A stretch of 64,000 nt of DNA from Gigaspora rosea (Eukaryota > Glomeromycota > Glomeromycetes > Diversisporales > Gigasporaceae). The first letter of the stretch is position 1, and every line of letters starts with the position of its first letter. Under the pieces are notes generated by a model that was not told the origin of the DNA, did no database searches, and worked only from the letters and a program-made list of their open reading frames with translations. The DNA is taken from contig QKWP01001249.1 in the NCBI GenBank assembly GCA_003550325.1, positions 17,080-81,079 of the forward strand, written 5' to 3'. Positions 42,486 to 54,060 of this stretch are shown piece after piece. Made by a program: the position numbers and the translations under genes.

Positions 42486-43074
42486 ATTATGGCTAATAAA
42501 GATTGGCGATAAATTTATTAATTATCATGATTATCATGAATTTACCAATCGTGTGGAAATTGGTAATGGAGATCTGGAATTAACAGTTGCTCCAAATGTC
42601 TTAAATTTGTTAATGCAAATTTTGATAAAAAATTTATTCAAGAGATATACAGTAATTTAGCCTATCTCACGAGTAATTATTAAATTGCAAAAATTATAAT
42701 GATATATTAAATACATATATTTGTAATAAACAGCTTAAGCTATTACATAGATAGGGCTTGTAATCATCCTAATGTTATTGATTTCTATGGAGTCACGAAA
42801 GGTAGATTTAATTTTAGCTTTTGTTAAGCATAAAATGTCAATAATTCTGACATTTATTATTTAGACTAGTAAAACGGCACGCCGTTTGGTAGGGCTGGAG
42901 CCTTATGAATTAGGTTCTAAATTGTAAAATTAGTACTGTAGCTTATCTAACATTATTAGTATAATAGATAATAAAATCCAACACATTAAGAGTAGAATGT
43001 GTTAATTCAGGTAACAATTCTATATGATTACATTAATTAGTACATATACGAACAGACATAAGTAGTTCGTAAAG

Positions 43075-43873
43075 TCATAAAGCAAGCAATCTCTGTTCTT
43101 CAGCTAATCTTTGTTGCAAACATGTACTTTCCCCCAATTTTTCCAATTTTTGTAATCTATTATATAAAAAATCACTACTGAAAGGAAGGTCAGTAAGAGC
43201 ACAAACTCTTGATATTGCAACAAATATAAGACCTATAGCAAATTCCCTATTGCCAATGTTTATTACAATTTTTGATAACGTTAAGCCTTGTGATTCATGA
43301 ATCGTAATTTCCCAAGCAAGACATAAAGGAAATTGCATACGAGAACAAATTTCTAATTTTCCTTCCCAAGTATATTTGATTGGACGAGTTAGTGCTACTT
43401 GTGAACTATTTGGTATAGATAAAGTTGGGCCCGTATAATTGTCCATCTTGAGCAGATTTAATGTAGGCAATAAAGGTGACTTCCTTTCAAGTACATATAC
43501 AATATCAACGATTTTACCAGTTGTGCTATTAACTATCCTTAATTTGTCACGAGTTCCAACTGATAAGAATAAAACTGGCTCAAGACCATTGGTTAGATCA
43601 GAAGGTGCGTTTTAGCATTTGAACCGGTATGTACGGCCTTTATTTTAGCAATAGGTGAATTGAATTGTTTTAGTTTTAACACATTATACTCATGAACTTT
43701 TCCCATTTAGTAAATAATCTAAGTGCATTTTTAAATGTATCTTTTTCTGCTGAATGTAATAACGAATAAATTCTATTGTTAAGCAATTGCCGATCTTCAA
43801 GTAAGCGCAAAAGAAGGTTACAAAATATGTGCTGCACTTTAGAATCACAAGTTTGATGTTGTATTGTTTCCAA
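43075..43873 (-). pseudogene. Helitron PIF1-like helicase, C-terminal part
   Basis: The minus frame at 43470-43075 contains FPLCLAWEITIHESQGLTLS then KIVINIGNREFAIGLIFVAI, followed by SRVCALTDLPF. These match superfamily-1 helicase motifs V and VI of PIF1-type enzymes (AxTIHKSQG and VALSR). An upstream piece (43873-43676, HIFCNLLLRLLEDRQLLNNR) is the region before them. The segments are in different frames, and the Walker motifs are absent. Confidence 0.75.
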
Positions 43874-44067
43874 TTTAAATTATTTATTAAATTGAGTGTA
43901 TATCACATGTCCCACTTCTGAGAGAGAATCATTTGATCAAGCATCTATTGCATACATACGAAGGTCTAAAACTGGTAGCAACTGACCGAAGTCACCAAAA
44001 AATAACACAGAGCAACCTCCGTGGAAAAGTAAATGCTGATCTATTGCTGCAAGAAGTCTACGACCAA

Positions 44068-45113
44068 TTATACTTTTTTCGTCAGTTCTTTAGAAACAGA
44101 ATTAGGTATAAAATTATATTTAATCTGGTCTTCAGGAGTATCAGTAATATAATTAGGATTCTCTTCAATAATTAAATCATTATTGTATACAATACACAAT
44201 CGACTAAATATAGAACCGTTTTCTGGAAGAGTTTGCGAATCTTGATCGATTTCAATATTAAAATAAAAAGAATTATTATTTTTAAGATAATTTAACCAAG
44301 TCAAAATCTTCGATCATTTAACTTTAAATTGCTGGAATGAAGTAAGATCTTCTCTGGATTTTCGAACAATTAAAGTATCGATTGTAGAAGGATTTCGAGG
44401 TGACTTAGTAATAAACTCTTGAATATCTTGTGCAAAATTAATTACATTTCTCCGGTATCCAAGCTGTTCACCTTGAAGCTTATAAACGGTTAATATAGGA
44501 AGTATTTGTGCAATAAGCATTTCTTTAACTTGACTAAGTTGAGGAAGTTCAATAATATATTTTAATCTTAATTTTATTTTTGTATATACTGTAGAATATA
44601 GCTGATAGTTTTATTTACCGGGGTCAGCTGAAAATCGTTTGGGTATCAATTTATCCTTATTGCATCTACGACATAATCCTGTTGTATAACTAACACAATA
44701 ATAGGGAATTTTTCTTGCCAAATAGGACAGAAGTTGAACTTAAGTGCAGAAACTGCATCACGGAACTTCTTCAAATATTGCGATCATCATCAGAAAGTTG
44801 GCAGGCAAATGGGAGTGACAAAATATTTCGATCTTCTGATAAAATAAAAAAAAAATTAGTAAAATTTACAAATTTAAAATAATTTTTATTAAATAAATAT
44901 TACACTTAGATATATAGTCTTCGTTATTGTCTGTTTGATACTGGTCTGCATTTTCCTTTTCTCTAATAATATTTTTCCGTTTGTGCTGATCTTGCCTTTT
45001 CGTTGACTCATTATTTCGATGACTTAATTGTTCTTCAGGCGTCATCGAAACTAACCTTGTTCTTCTGGCATCATTTCTTGTTCATGCGTATAAATTCTTT
45101 TGTGTTTTTGCAT
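44068..45113 (-). pseudogene. Helitron N-terminal region (DUF6570-like)
   Basis: Starts at the ATG at 45113 with MQKHKRIYTHEQEMMPEEQG. Later pieces are a zinc-binding TGLCRRCNKDKLIPKRFSAD (about 44690-44630), LPQLSQVKEMLIAQILPILT (about 44550-44490), GYRRNVINFAQDIQEFI, and LPENGSIFSRL (about 44220). The order C..C, EMLIAQ..P, NVINFPQD, LPENGS is typical of the region before the Rep domain in fungal and animal Helitron proteins. Frame changes are present. Confidence 0.7.
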
Positions 45114-45338
45114 TTTAAGTATATTGAACTATTGATCGGTTTTTTAATCAATTTGCTTTTACATAAATCCTTATACTATTATCAATTCAATGATTAAATT
45201 GCTGATTAGAAATTTTACAGGGGATCAAACTTTATCATTACAGGGACGGGAGCCGGACATCGCAAAAATTTTATGAGTAAGGCTATAAGGTCTTTTACTC
45301 CGTTCCACTCCGCTCCAGCCCAATAATCATGGATATTA

Positions 45339-46285
45339 CTAGAAAAACGGCGTCGTTTTGGGGCTGGAGCCTTAATTCTTAGGCCTTATACATAAACATT
45401 ATATTAATCATATACATAAATTTTATATTAACATTTATTACTATTATTACATACCGGAACCATATCATTCTCTAATGAAAATCTTTTTGTGTCACTTTGT
45501 CTCTACCACATCTAATACAAGAACCCGCTTTATTATCTAATATAACTGAAGAAAAAGATTCCTTACAAATAGGACAATAATTATGTCTAAGATCTGCAGC
45601 GTCACGAAAATTTTTGAGATTACGATCATTATCAGTAAGTTAACAAGCAGGTGATGTTTCATTTCCTAAAATAATTTATTACATGTCAGACATTTTTTTT
45701 TTATTATCAAATTTAATTTAAAAATCGTACTTTTATTTAAGCTTTCTTCGTTATCTGTTTGTTCATCTTGATTTATATTCTGATTCGCTTTTTCGATAAG
45801 TTACCCGTTGTTCTTCAGTCATTGAACTTTTTCTATTCCTTCACGATTCATTTTTTATAGCCGCTTGTTCATGTGTATAAGTTCTTTTTCGTTTTTGCAT
45901 TTTAATCAAAATAAAAAAAGAACGTAACAAAGTCGTCTTTTATTTATTCAAAATACTTGACTACGATACAATGACGTATTTATATTTTCTAATTGATAAA
46001 CTATTTATTAATTTTATTTTTTACAATACGATGACGTATTTAATTCTTACTTTCTAATTGACTAACTATTCTTTTATTAAAAGTCAGTTTATATATTATA
46101 TTAAATGTCAGCTATTATATTTAAACCAAGAATCAGGTATCCAGACGTTGATCCCAATTTAAGCTCAATTTTGGATATTGAACCTAAAATTTGGGTCAAG
46201 GTGAAGCGGGGGCCGGACATTTCCGAAAATTCAGTACAGTAATTGAAAGGCTTTCACCTCGTTTCCCTCAGCTCCAGCCAATAAT
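45339..46285 (-). mobile_element. Helitron, short deletion copy H2
   Basis: Same family and orientation as H1, lying 11 bp from it. The 3' end has hairpin AAAACGACGCCGTTTT then TCTAG and host T. The 5' side is ATTATTGGCTGGAGC at about 46285. It has the same ORF start (ATG at 45900, MQKRKRTYTHEQ) and a zinc-like CPICKESFSSVILDNKAG segment (about 45575-45520), then jumps to the 3' end. About 947 bp, deletion derivative. Tandem arrangement of two Helitrons in one target. Confidence 0.78.
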
Positions 46286-46461
46286 ATGATTTTACAATTT
46301 GCTGACGGTGGAAATTTACGGGAATACTTGAAAAAAAAACTTTATAACCCTGCAATAGACAAATAAATTACGTATGGCAAAAAAAAAAATATTGGTGATC
46401 TAATGTATTTACATAATAATGACATTGTTCATCGCGACCTTGTAGGTGTATTGCACTATTC

Positions 46462-46637
46462 ATTCTACCCCTCGTTCGTTATAACGGACCCGATAGAGCG
46501 GATTTCTCATTATAATGGAGTGGTTCTATAAACAATTTAAAATTATTGCTATTGTGTTATATAATTGTAGCGTATGTTTATTATAATCGATGAAACATTT
46601 CCATCCTGACCAATTTGTTATAACGAGGTAGGGTGTA
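46462..46637. mobile_element. pogo-like MITE in kinase intron
   Basis: Inverted ends CTACCCCTCGTTCGTTATAA and (inverted) CACCCTACCTCGTTATAACA, about 176 bp, between the HRD and DFG exons of the kinase relic. Borders are imprecise, and TA duplication is not certain. Confidence 0.6.
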
Positions 46638-47044
46638 AAATTTTATAAATTGTATATATATATAATATCATTCAAATTACTATATTATTCATTTATCAGC
46701 ATTCAAGAATTTAAATCATAAAGAACAGCCAAAGATTGCCGATTTTGGTTTGTCAAAACAGATAAATGAAACGTCTACGTCTATATCTATAGCTCAAAAT
46801 CCAGGCTTTCATCTTATATAGAATCTCAATGCGTTCTTATCCTAACTATAAGTGTGATAAACGATCAGACATACATAGTTTCGGTACAATTCTCTGGGAA
46901 ATTTCAAGTGGAAAATCACCATACTAGTCAATTCCTAAATTATCACTTCCTGTTCAAATTTACAAGGATTGAACTTTATGAAAAATGTTGGGATAGTGAT
47001 CCTACTGTACGTCCAGAAGCAAAATTAATTCTTGCAACATTATA

Positions 47045-47520
47045 ATCTGTTTCTCAACGAAACTTCAAATCAACATATTCTTAAAGAAACTTTAAACAAA
47101 CTACCTCATAATTAAACACAAGCCATCATCTTCACAATGAAACACCAGCTTCGAGCTTTATTCCGGACGAAGGTTCAATTTCAAATAATCATATCCCTAA
47201 TGAAACGTTTTATGAAACTTCAGCTTCAAATATTTATATCCCTAACAACACATCTAATGATGTTTCAACATCAAATAATATCGTTAATGAAACTTCGTTA
47301 GGTGTTTCAACTTCAAATAATCATTTTCTTAGTGAACTATTTAGTAAAATTTCACTTTCAAATAACCTCATTCCTAACGAAACTTCAAATCAATATATTA
47401 TTAGTGAAACTTCAACTCAACATATTCCTAATAAAACTTCAAATCAGCATACTCCTAATGAAACTTCAAATCAACATATTCATAGTGAAACTTCAGGTCA
47501 GCATGTTCTTAATTAGACTT
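47045..47520 (+). repeat. ETSNQHI-type repeat after the kinase
   Basis: Degenerate 30-36-bp repeat with core GAAACTTCAAATCAACATAT, reading NETSNQHIP / SETSTQHIP in one frame (best at 47385-47516). It follows the kinase stop closely and probably encoded a low-complexity C-terminal tail of that protein before decay. Period is near three bases times 10-12. Confidence 0.55.
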
Positions 47521-47527
47521 CAAATTA

Positions 47528-47700
47528 CAGTTGTTAGGCGAAACCTAGAGGTTTCGCCATTGGCGAAAGACGAAACCTAGTTTTGACTTTTACAAAAATA
47601 TTTTAAAAGACGAAATTTCGAAATTGGCGAAAGGTGGCGAAACTGACAAAGGTGGCGAAACTAGAAAAAGGTAACGATACTCAAAAGGCAGTGAAGCTAC
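47528..47700. repeat. GGCGAAAC minisatellite
   Basis: Short unit GGCGAAAC / AAAGGTGGCGAAACT repeated about eight times in direct and some inverted orientation (GGTTTCGCCATTGGCGAAA). It is richer in G+C than its flanks. No coding. Confidence 0.6.
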
Positions 47701-47847
47701 GTAAAGTGCCATGTGGTAGATCACTCTATGCGATCTACACTGTAATGATTTGTAAACTTAAATTTGATTTATATCCGGACTAGAGATGAGCAAAATATTT
47801 TACTTATTACGCAAAAGTCAAATCATTCTATGCAACAACTTAGTATA

Positions 47848-48096
47848 TGGGCTACTATCAATAAAAATCGGGCAGATTAACATTCTAAAAAAAGTTTATA
47901 CCTAAACTTTCGGCTCAATGAATTTCGAAACTATTATTATCATGTAATAACCAAAAGAAGCTAAGACTTAAGCTTTTTTTTTGAATACTAAATGATATTA
48001 ATAACTTTGAAATTCATCAAGCTATGAGCTGTGAAAGTTAAGGCATTGATTTTTTTCAGAATGTTAATCTGCCTGATTTCTATTGACAGCAGCCCA
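47848..48096. mobile_element. Mariner-like MITE, family W copy 2
   Basis: About 249 bp flanked by TA. Ends are TGGGCTACTATCAATAAAAA and, inverted, TGGGCTGCTGTCAATAGAAA, then TCGGGCAGATTAACATTCT. It is related by its ends (GTCAATARAAACCAGGCA) to the element at 57126. Confidence 0.78.
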
Positions 48097-48234
48097 TATT
48101 ATTAGTTGTAAATATACTAGCATATTAGCCCATGCCTCCGGCATGGGTTAAGGGACTATGCGGTAGTTAATTTAAATTAATACTATTTTTTATTTATAAA
48201 AAATTTTGATGCTTTATGTTTTTCAATAATAAAC

Positions 48235-48546
48235 GGGTTCGTGTTATTTCGCCAACAATCACTTTACCGACATAATATTTGACTGACAAATACTCACTGA
48301 CAAGTTCATTTTACCGACAGTTTGTTTCACCGAAGTTCTTTTCACTGACAAGTTTTTTCAAAAGCACACTAACTTTAGCCCTAATTCTACCTAATTCTAC
48401 CCTGACCCTAACAACAATAACAGATTACTTTGTCGGTGAAATGAGCTTCGGTGAAATAAATTGTCAGTAAAATGAACTTGTCGGTAAATAATTGTCTGTG
48501 AAATGTTATGTCAGTGAAGTGATTGTCGATTAAATGATTGCCACCC
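48235..48546. mobile_element. Foldback MITE with GGGT ends, 8-bp TSD
   Basis: 312 bp flanked by TAATAAAC (48227-48234, 48547-48554). Ends are GGGTTCGTGTTATTTCGCC and, inverted, GGGTGGCAATCATTTAATCG. The arms carry CTGACAA, TTACCGACA and TTCACCGAAG words and pair to near the centre, where CCTGACCCTAACAACAATAA lies. No coding. Confidence 0.85.
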
Positions 48547-48554
48547 TAATAAAC

Positions 48555-48896
48555 AGGTAGAGTGATTTGTATTCATAAAGTGTTGTATAGAGTATTTGAT
48601 GTGAATAAATAAAAATTACATTTGCTACATAATGTATTTAAAGTTGTTGAATTATTTGTAATGTGTAGTGTTACATATATTGTTATAATAGTATTTGTAA
48701 AATATAAAATTTTTGAGTTTAAATTCTGTTTTTGTAATAAGTTCTTTCTATTTATAAGAATTACTTTTTGTCAAGATTTCTATGCAATAGATAGCACATT
48801 TGTGCCACTCATCTTCTTTTGTTTTTTTTTAAAAAAATTATATTTCTCTAAAAATTCTTATAAAAACTTATTATCTATTGTAGCATACACAATATA
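48555..48896. other. AT-rich, no feature seen
   Basis: Intergenic between two MITEs. The plus frame at 48622-48948 is a hydrophobic Phe/Ile/Val-rich run with no recognisable domain and overlaps a MITE, so I do not call it a gene. Confidence 0.4.
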
Positions 48897-49099
48897 CAGT
48901 CAACTCTCTCTAATCCAACTGCTGGGACTGCTTTTTTTTACTATGTAATAATTTGAAAAAATTCAGTTTTCAAAAGGTTATATATGGCTTATCCAAACTT
49001 TATAATAAAATTTACAAATGTTTTAGGAGATTTTGTTCAGTTTAGAAAGAGTTTAATAGTGTTCAGTTTAGAGAGATTCAGATTAGAGAGAGGCGACTA
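48897..49099. mobile_element. pogo-like MITE
   Basis: About 203 bp between TA dinucleotides. Ends are CAGTCAACTCTCTCTAATCC and, inverted, TAGTCGCCTCTCTCTAATCT. Internal CAGTTTAGAGAG words. Same end type as the pogo MITEs at 5362 and 12839 but a different interior. Confidence 0.8.
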
Positions 49100-49560
49100 T
49101 ATATCTAAATTTGAATAAACTTTGCTAAAATTATCCTGATTCTACCATGATTTATTATAAAGAATACTGTTATAGAATTTATTAATGTGGTATACACAGT
49201 GGTTAAAGTTAAATTAATACATATTATATTATAATTTTTACTATAATTTTATGTAAAAAATTCTATTATTGAATTTACTTGCTATTTAGTAACTACAGTA
49301 TATAGTTAAGGTTGAGTTTATTGCATTAAATTATTTCTAGTTGATTCAAAATTTACTTATTAATACAGTATATACAGTGGTTAAAGTTGAATAAATATTC
49401 TTCCTATTCTAGTTATTACAATATGTAGTTAAAATTGAGTTGGTTGCATTTGAATTATCATGATTTACTGTATAGAATTCTGTTACAAAACTGGTATATA
49501 CAATGATTAAGATTAAGTTAGTATTGGAGTTATTGTATTTTTTTTAACTTTACCATATAG
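49100..49560. repeat. Diverged ~180-bp tandem repeat
   Basis: Three to four decayed copies marked by GTATATACAGTGGTTAAAGTT (49190, 49370, 49493) and ATATAGTTAAGGTTGAGTT (49312, 49425). No coding. Confidence 0.5.
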
Positions 49561-49766
49561 ATCTGAAATAATGCTTGAGAGTATTATTTCAAAATCTGGA
49601 CTTTTTTAAAATGGTATATATAATCTCAAATTAATACCTATGCATGCCTCGAATTAATATGCACCTTGCCCTGACTATAAAAAAATTTTAATAAGCACTT
49701 TTTACTAGTACTGATACCAAAATATCCATAAATGCACCTTTCTTGTTCTTTTTATTGTTCTTTAAG

Positions 49767-50058
49767 GGGGTTATCTAAAGTCATATACCCACATGACATT
49801 TTCGTATAAATCAACCAAATAGAGTCACAAAATTTTGTTTACACAGATTAGCCCGAAGAAGTCAAAAAACAAAAAAATGCAAGAACATAAAAACAGTATT
49901 CTAAACCTATCTTGGGCCATTAATAAAAAATGTCGGGAAAGTAATTTTACCTATATTCATTCTAACCCTAATCCTGACTCTAAAGCTAAATAGTCTCTAA
50001 TATGAATTTTAACTAAATTTTCAAAAAATCATATGGGTAAACAGCTTTAGCTATCCCC
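49767..50058. mobile_element. MITE with GGGG ends, 8-bp TSD, copy 2
   Basis: 292 bp flanked by TCTTTAAG (49759-49766, 50059-50066). Ends are GGGGTTATCTAAAGTC and, inverted, GGGGATAGCTAAAGCT. Internal CTAAACCTATCTTGGGCC then ATTAATAAAAAATGTC is shared with 15449-15731. CTAACCCTAATCCTGA lies at about 49970. Confidence 0.85.
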
Positions 50059-52043
50059 TCTTTAAGTACATGTAGTTGCACTTAAAGTAACAGACTATTA
50101 TTAAATTGTGCAATTAAAAATACTCAAATTGGACAATTTTTATCATTATCAAGGTTAACAGCATTAGGATAACTTTAAAAAAAAAGTGTGTTTTTTTTTT
50201 TAAAAAAAGAAACCTGTTATTGCAACTCCTACTTTTGTCAATGTCACTCTAGCTATTCTCTACCCAGTCATGTGTGACATAGTACAAACAAAGATCACAT
50301 GACTTTTCTATTTTTGTATTTTGACCAAGAAAATATTTAAAATATACCTAGAGAATAAAATATTATCTTGTTTCTTGATTTTAGTTTTTTAGAGTTAGGA
50401 ATAGTTAGTATGTAATATTTATTATAAAATTATTTTATTTATTTTTAGTAATAGGTAAAATTCTATATTCCAGGTACATTTTAAGGATGCCTTTTGACCA
50501 ATGGTTAGAGTTATACAAAATTCTGGTTATGTGATCCATGTAAGGATATAGACAATAAAATTTGAACCCAAAGTAGGTTCAAATTCAACTACAAAATAAG
50601 CTACCCCATGATCAACAATAGTTGCTATATAGTAAAGTTCAAATTCTATTATGTAAATCAATTATAATCGCTTAAATAAACTTAATTGGAAAATCTAAAT
50701 ATATATAGTAAAATTTTTAGCAAGATTGGAGAAATTCTATTATTCAACTTTTAACTTTTGCTTTTGATGCAAAAATTAAAATTTTTAAAAAAATATATTT
50801 GAAAATGTAAAATTAAAAGCTAAATAATATGAAGTTCTCCAATTTGTATAAAAATTTGGTAGAATATTTATTTTGATCTTTTAAACATATTTACTTAAGC
50901 TTTTATAATCAATTTATATAGTAAAATCCGGACTTTACTATATAGCAACTACTTGTGACCACTAAAATTTTTTTTTCAAAAAGTTTTTTTTAGAAATTGC
51001 AACATAGTAAAGTTCATATTTTAATATATAAATCAATAATAAACACTTAAGTAAATATGTTCAAAAAATCAAAATGCATATTCTACCAAATTTTCATACA
51101 AATTTGAGGACTTTTATTATTTAGCTTTTAATATTTATGTTTATCAAATATCTTTTGTTAAAAAATTTATTTTTGCATTGTACACATAAAAGTTAAAAGT
51201 TGAATAATTAAAATTTATCCAATCTTGCTAAAAATTTTACTGTATGTATATTTTAATTATAGTTGGGCACCAAAAACATTTTACTAAATCCAAAAGGTTC
51301 AGGTTTTGGATTATAGTTTTTGAAACCTAATCTGAAATTCTGAAACCTTATCTAAAATCTAAAACATTATCTGAAACCTGAAACTATTTAAGATTAAATT
51401 TGACTTAGATAAAGAAGAAGAAACTATGTAGAAGAATTTACAGCTATACCTCTTTATAACCACACTTTTGGAACCATAAAAACTTTTTTGAAATAATGGT
51501 CTTATAAAAAGATATGCTTACCATATATTTTTGAAAATAAGATACTTTTTTTTTGCTAATTTTTAACAAAAAAAATCTGGAGATAGCTTACTTTAAATTA
51601 TTTACTATTTTAAGTAATTTAAGGCACAACAAAGAAATAGTTTATTTTCGAATACAAAACTCTAACATGTAAAAAATTTATAACAATAAATAAATAAATA
51701 TGCTGTAAACAATAAATAAATATATTGTAAACAATAAATAAATATGGACAAAAAATCAGAGAGATAGTTTATAAAGTAATTTTTGGTCAATTAATTATAA
51801 TTGCTACATAGTAAAGTTCTATATTTTACTAAGCAAATTGATTAAAGTCACTTAAGTAAACTTGTTCAAAAGATCAAAATATGTATATTCTGAAAATTTC
51901 ATATAAATCAGAGAACTTTTTATTATTTGATTTTTAATTTTTACAATCAATAGCTTTTTTTTAAAAAAAAACTATTGAATATAAAAATTTAAAGTCAAAT
52001 AATAAAAAGCTCTTCAATTTATATAAAATTTTCAGGGTATATA

Positions 52044-52799
52044 AGAACTCAAAATATATATAAATAAATCAGGTTAATCATAAAATTACTAAAAAGATCT
52101 GCAGGAAAATACTTCAAAATAAGCAAAAAAATTACTATAAATAAAAAAGATCTGTATAAAAAACCTCCAAAATAAGCAAACTAATACCTGATTTATTTAT
52201 ATAAGGGAGATGGGGGTATTGTGGACAGGGGGGTATTGTGGACAGGGCGGGTATCTTATGATCTAGTAATCAGAGTTGGATGGTTTTTATACCATTCGAA
52301 TCGTCTCAAAGAGACGAATCGGATGGTATAAAAATCATCCAATTCCGATCACTATATCACAAGATATCATTATTTATACAAAATATAAGATTTTGTATAT
52401 ATTTAAAAATCAGCAAATTTTTACATAATATACCTTTAATGATCTTGGGATCCCGTAATTGGATTTTAACGATTTTGTGCTTGTTAGAATCGTCTCACTG
52501 GGATGGTCATTTTGGTGGTAAAATCATCCAAAACGGACCAGTAGATCAAATTTTATCCCGGTGTCCACAATACCCCCCTTTCTTCTAAAATTTAATTTTT
52601 ATATTCTATTTTGTGTACCAATTATTTATATCTAAAACAATATATGATATAAAGATTTTTTTGCAGTAATTTATTTTTTATTAAGCATAGTTCAAATAAT
52701 AAAAATTGTATAAAAATCTATTTGATTTTTAAAAAGTTTTATTAGTAGAAACTTTAACATGTCCATAATACCCCCGTCTCCCTTATATTTTAGAGTTCT
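52044..52799. mobile_element. MITE family X copy 1, with nested element
   Basis: Flanked by GGTATATA (52036-52043) and GGTATATG (52800-52807). Outer ends AGAACTCAAAATATATATAA and, inverted, AGAACTCTAAAATATA. Interior AAAAGATCTG...AAAATAAGCA twice, as in the copies at 11820 and 61854. Without the 580-bp insertion at 52204 its own length would be about 176 bp, like the others. Confidence 0.75.
52204..52783. mobile_element. Mariner-like element nested in MITE X
   Basis: 580 bp between TA dinucleotides. Ends are AGGGAGATGGGGGTATTGTG and, inverted, AGGGAGACGGGGGTATTATG, followed by GACA. A second pair of the same end word (GGGGGTATTGTGGACA) lies inside at about 52231 and 52565. The interior holds TTGTTAGAATCGTCTCACTG and AAATCATCCAAAACGGACCA, which it shares with the foldback at 61658. 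No transposase. Confidence 0.75.
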
Positions 52800-53099
52800 G
52801 GTATATGTATTTTGATCTTCTGAACAAGTTTACTTAAGTGACTTTAATCGATTTGCTTAGTAAAATTTAAACTTTACTATATAGCAACTACTATATGGCA
52901 CTGAATACAATATGCTCACTATAATACCCCAATAGAAAAGACCCAGGTACAATTCACGGGGTTGCATTTGCGATTATGAAATAATACCTGGGTACAGTAT
53001 ATAAATTTTACTTATTACAATACCCCCTATACAAAAGACCCGGGTATAATTCATAATTTATATTATACACAGTTGGTTATTATGAACAAATAGACTTGG

Positions 53100-54060
53100 C
53101 AATCTTGTTAATGCCCAATGATTTTATTTTAGACGGGAACTAAAAAACTGGGTCAAAGTGATAAATAACAGTTTTTACCTTTTATTCTGAGTCTTTTTTT
53201 TCAAGAAACTAACAATACTTCATTTTTTTTAGACCTCTTAGGCCTTATGCTTGTTAGAACGGGAACTATAGAGCAGCATGACACTGGCATTGTATAATTG
53301 GAAAATTTTAATAATTTGAACTTAGGCGAAATGTGACAAAGGTTAGATCTTGGTGAAAAACTAATATTGTATCAGTTTTCACTTTTTTCTAGTTTCAATT
53401 TTTTCTTTCTGTTTTGAGGATGAACTAGTAATTTTTTTTTTTTAGGTCTTTAGATCTGACTTGTTAGAATGCGAAAAGGCTTGAATTTAGACCCAGGTGA
53501 GAGACTGCAATGCCGCAATAATAAGTATCAGGTTTTATACTTGCTCATGTTCTTTTTTTTAAATATGGACTAACTGCTTATAAGTCTTTAGATCTTTGAC
53601 TTGTTGGAATGCGAAATGGAACTTGAAGATTTAGATTCGAGCAGAGGACTATAACGAAAGACTGCAGTTTTTATTTTTATTCTGATTTATTTTTTTCTGA
53701 ATATAACTAACAATTACTTCAATTTTTTTTCTTTGCAAGTTTAGACCTTTGGTTGCTAAAATATGAAATAGAACTTTAGTTTTGTTTTTTTCCTAAATAT
53801 AACTAACAATTTTTAAGATTTATCTGGACAAGAGATAGTAACGATAAGTATAAGAGTTTTCACTCTTGTTCTAAATTCGATCTATTTTTTTATTTGTTCT
53901 GAATATAAACTAACTATTTCTTCCTTTGTAGATTTTAGATAAGAAACTGAACAAAAAGAAATCACTTTCATTTTTTTTTGCAGGTTTTTGCTTTGTTGAA
54001 ATGCAAAATGGCAAAATAAGTATTTGGATCTAAGTAAGAATCAAGTAACACTTCTACACC
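53100..54060 (+). repeat. Tandem modules: T-rich tract plus exon-like unit
   Basis: Five to six diverged modules of about 150-240 bp. Each has a T-rich tract, often ending TTTTTAG or TTTGCAG, then TTTAGATCT-GACTTGTTAGAA-type sequence and TGCGAAA(T)GG. Key repeats are at 53247, 53460, 53603, 53750 and 53990, plus a GAATATAACTAACAATT word in the tract. Reading frames through the units are short. Same layout as the arrays at 2560, 11590 and 25621. Confidence 0.45.

Larger units (their letters stand above)
42866..45327 (-). mobile_element. Helitron, internally deleted, copy H1
   Basis: Oriented on the minus strand. Its 3' end (left in the window) has a hairpin AAACGGCGTGCCGTTT followed by TA and CTAG, then a host T, as expected for Helitrons. 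Near both ends lies GGGCTGGAGC in opposite orientation. The 5' side ends at about 45327 (ATTATTGGGCTGG on the minus strand). It codes for an N-terminal zinc/DUF6570-like part (45113-44068) and the helicase C-terminus (43873-43075). The rolling-circle Rep domain and most of the helicase are missing, so it is non-autonomous now, about 2.46 kb. It is inserted between kinase exons 2 and 3. Confidence 0.78.
42486..47044 (+). pseudogene. Tyrosine-kinase-like protein kinase, split by Helitrons
   Basis: Kinase motifs occur in order on the plus strand: INYHDYHEFTNRVEIGNGD (42516-42572, Gly loop degenerate); NHPNVIDFYGVTK (about 42765-42806) with a GTAGAT donor; MILQFADGGNLREYLKKK (46287-46340, hinge); MYLHNNDIVHRDL (46403-46441, HRD) with donor GTAGGT; KIADFGLSKQINE (46731-46769, DFG); YPNYKCDKRSDIHSFGTI and LWEISSGK (46841-46915); YEKCWDSDPTVRPEAK (46977-47024). 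This set is that of the large TKL family of Rhizophagus-type fungi. The N-lobe lacks an intact Gly loop and beta-3 lysine, an in-frame stop follows NPAIDK, and 3.4 kb of Helitron DNA separates exons 2 and 3. It is not functional as read. Confidence 0.82.
51785..52889. mobile_element. Foldback element Z, split by family X
   Basis: Left arm 51785-52035 (TTGCTACATAGTAAAGTTC, AAGTCACTTAAGTAAACTTG, AAAGATCAAAATATGTATA) pairs with right arm 52808-52889 and beyond. The element at 52044-52799 sits exactly between the arms. Related arm sequences occur at 50625-51060 and 57010-57090. Confidence 0.65.

Noticed and set aside
48622-48948. 108-codon plus frame, possible membrane protein
   Set aside because: Phe/Ile/Val runs typical of AT-rich noise, and its 3' part overlaps a pogo MITE end.
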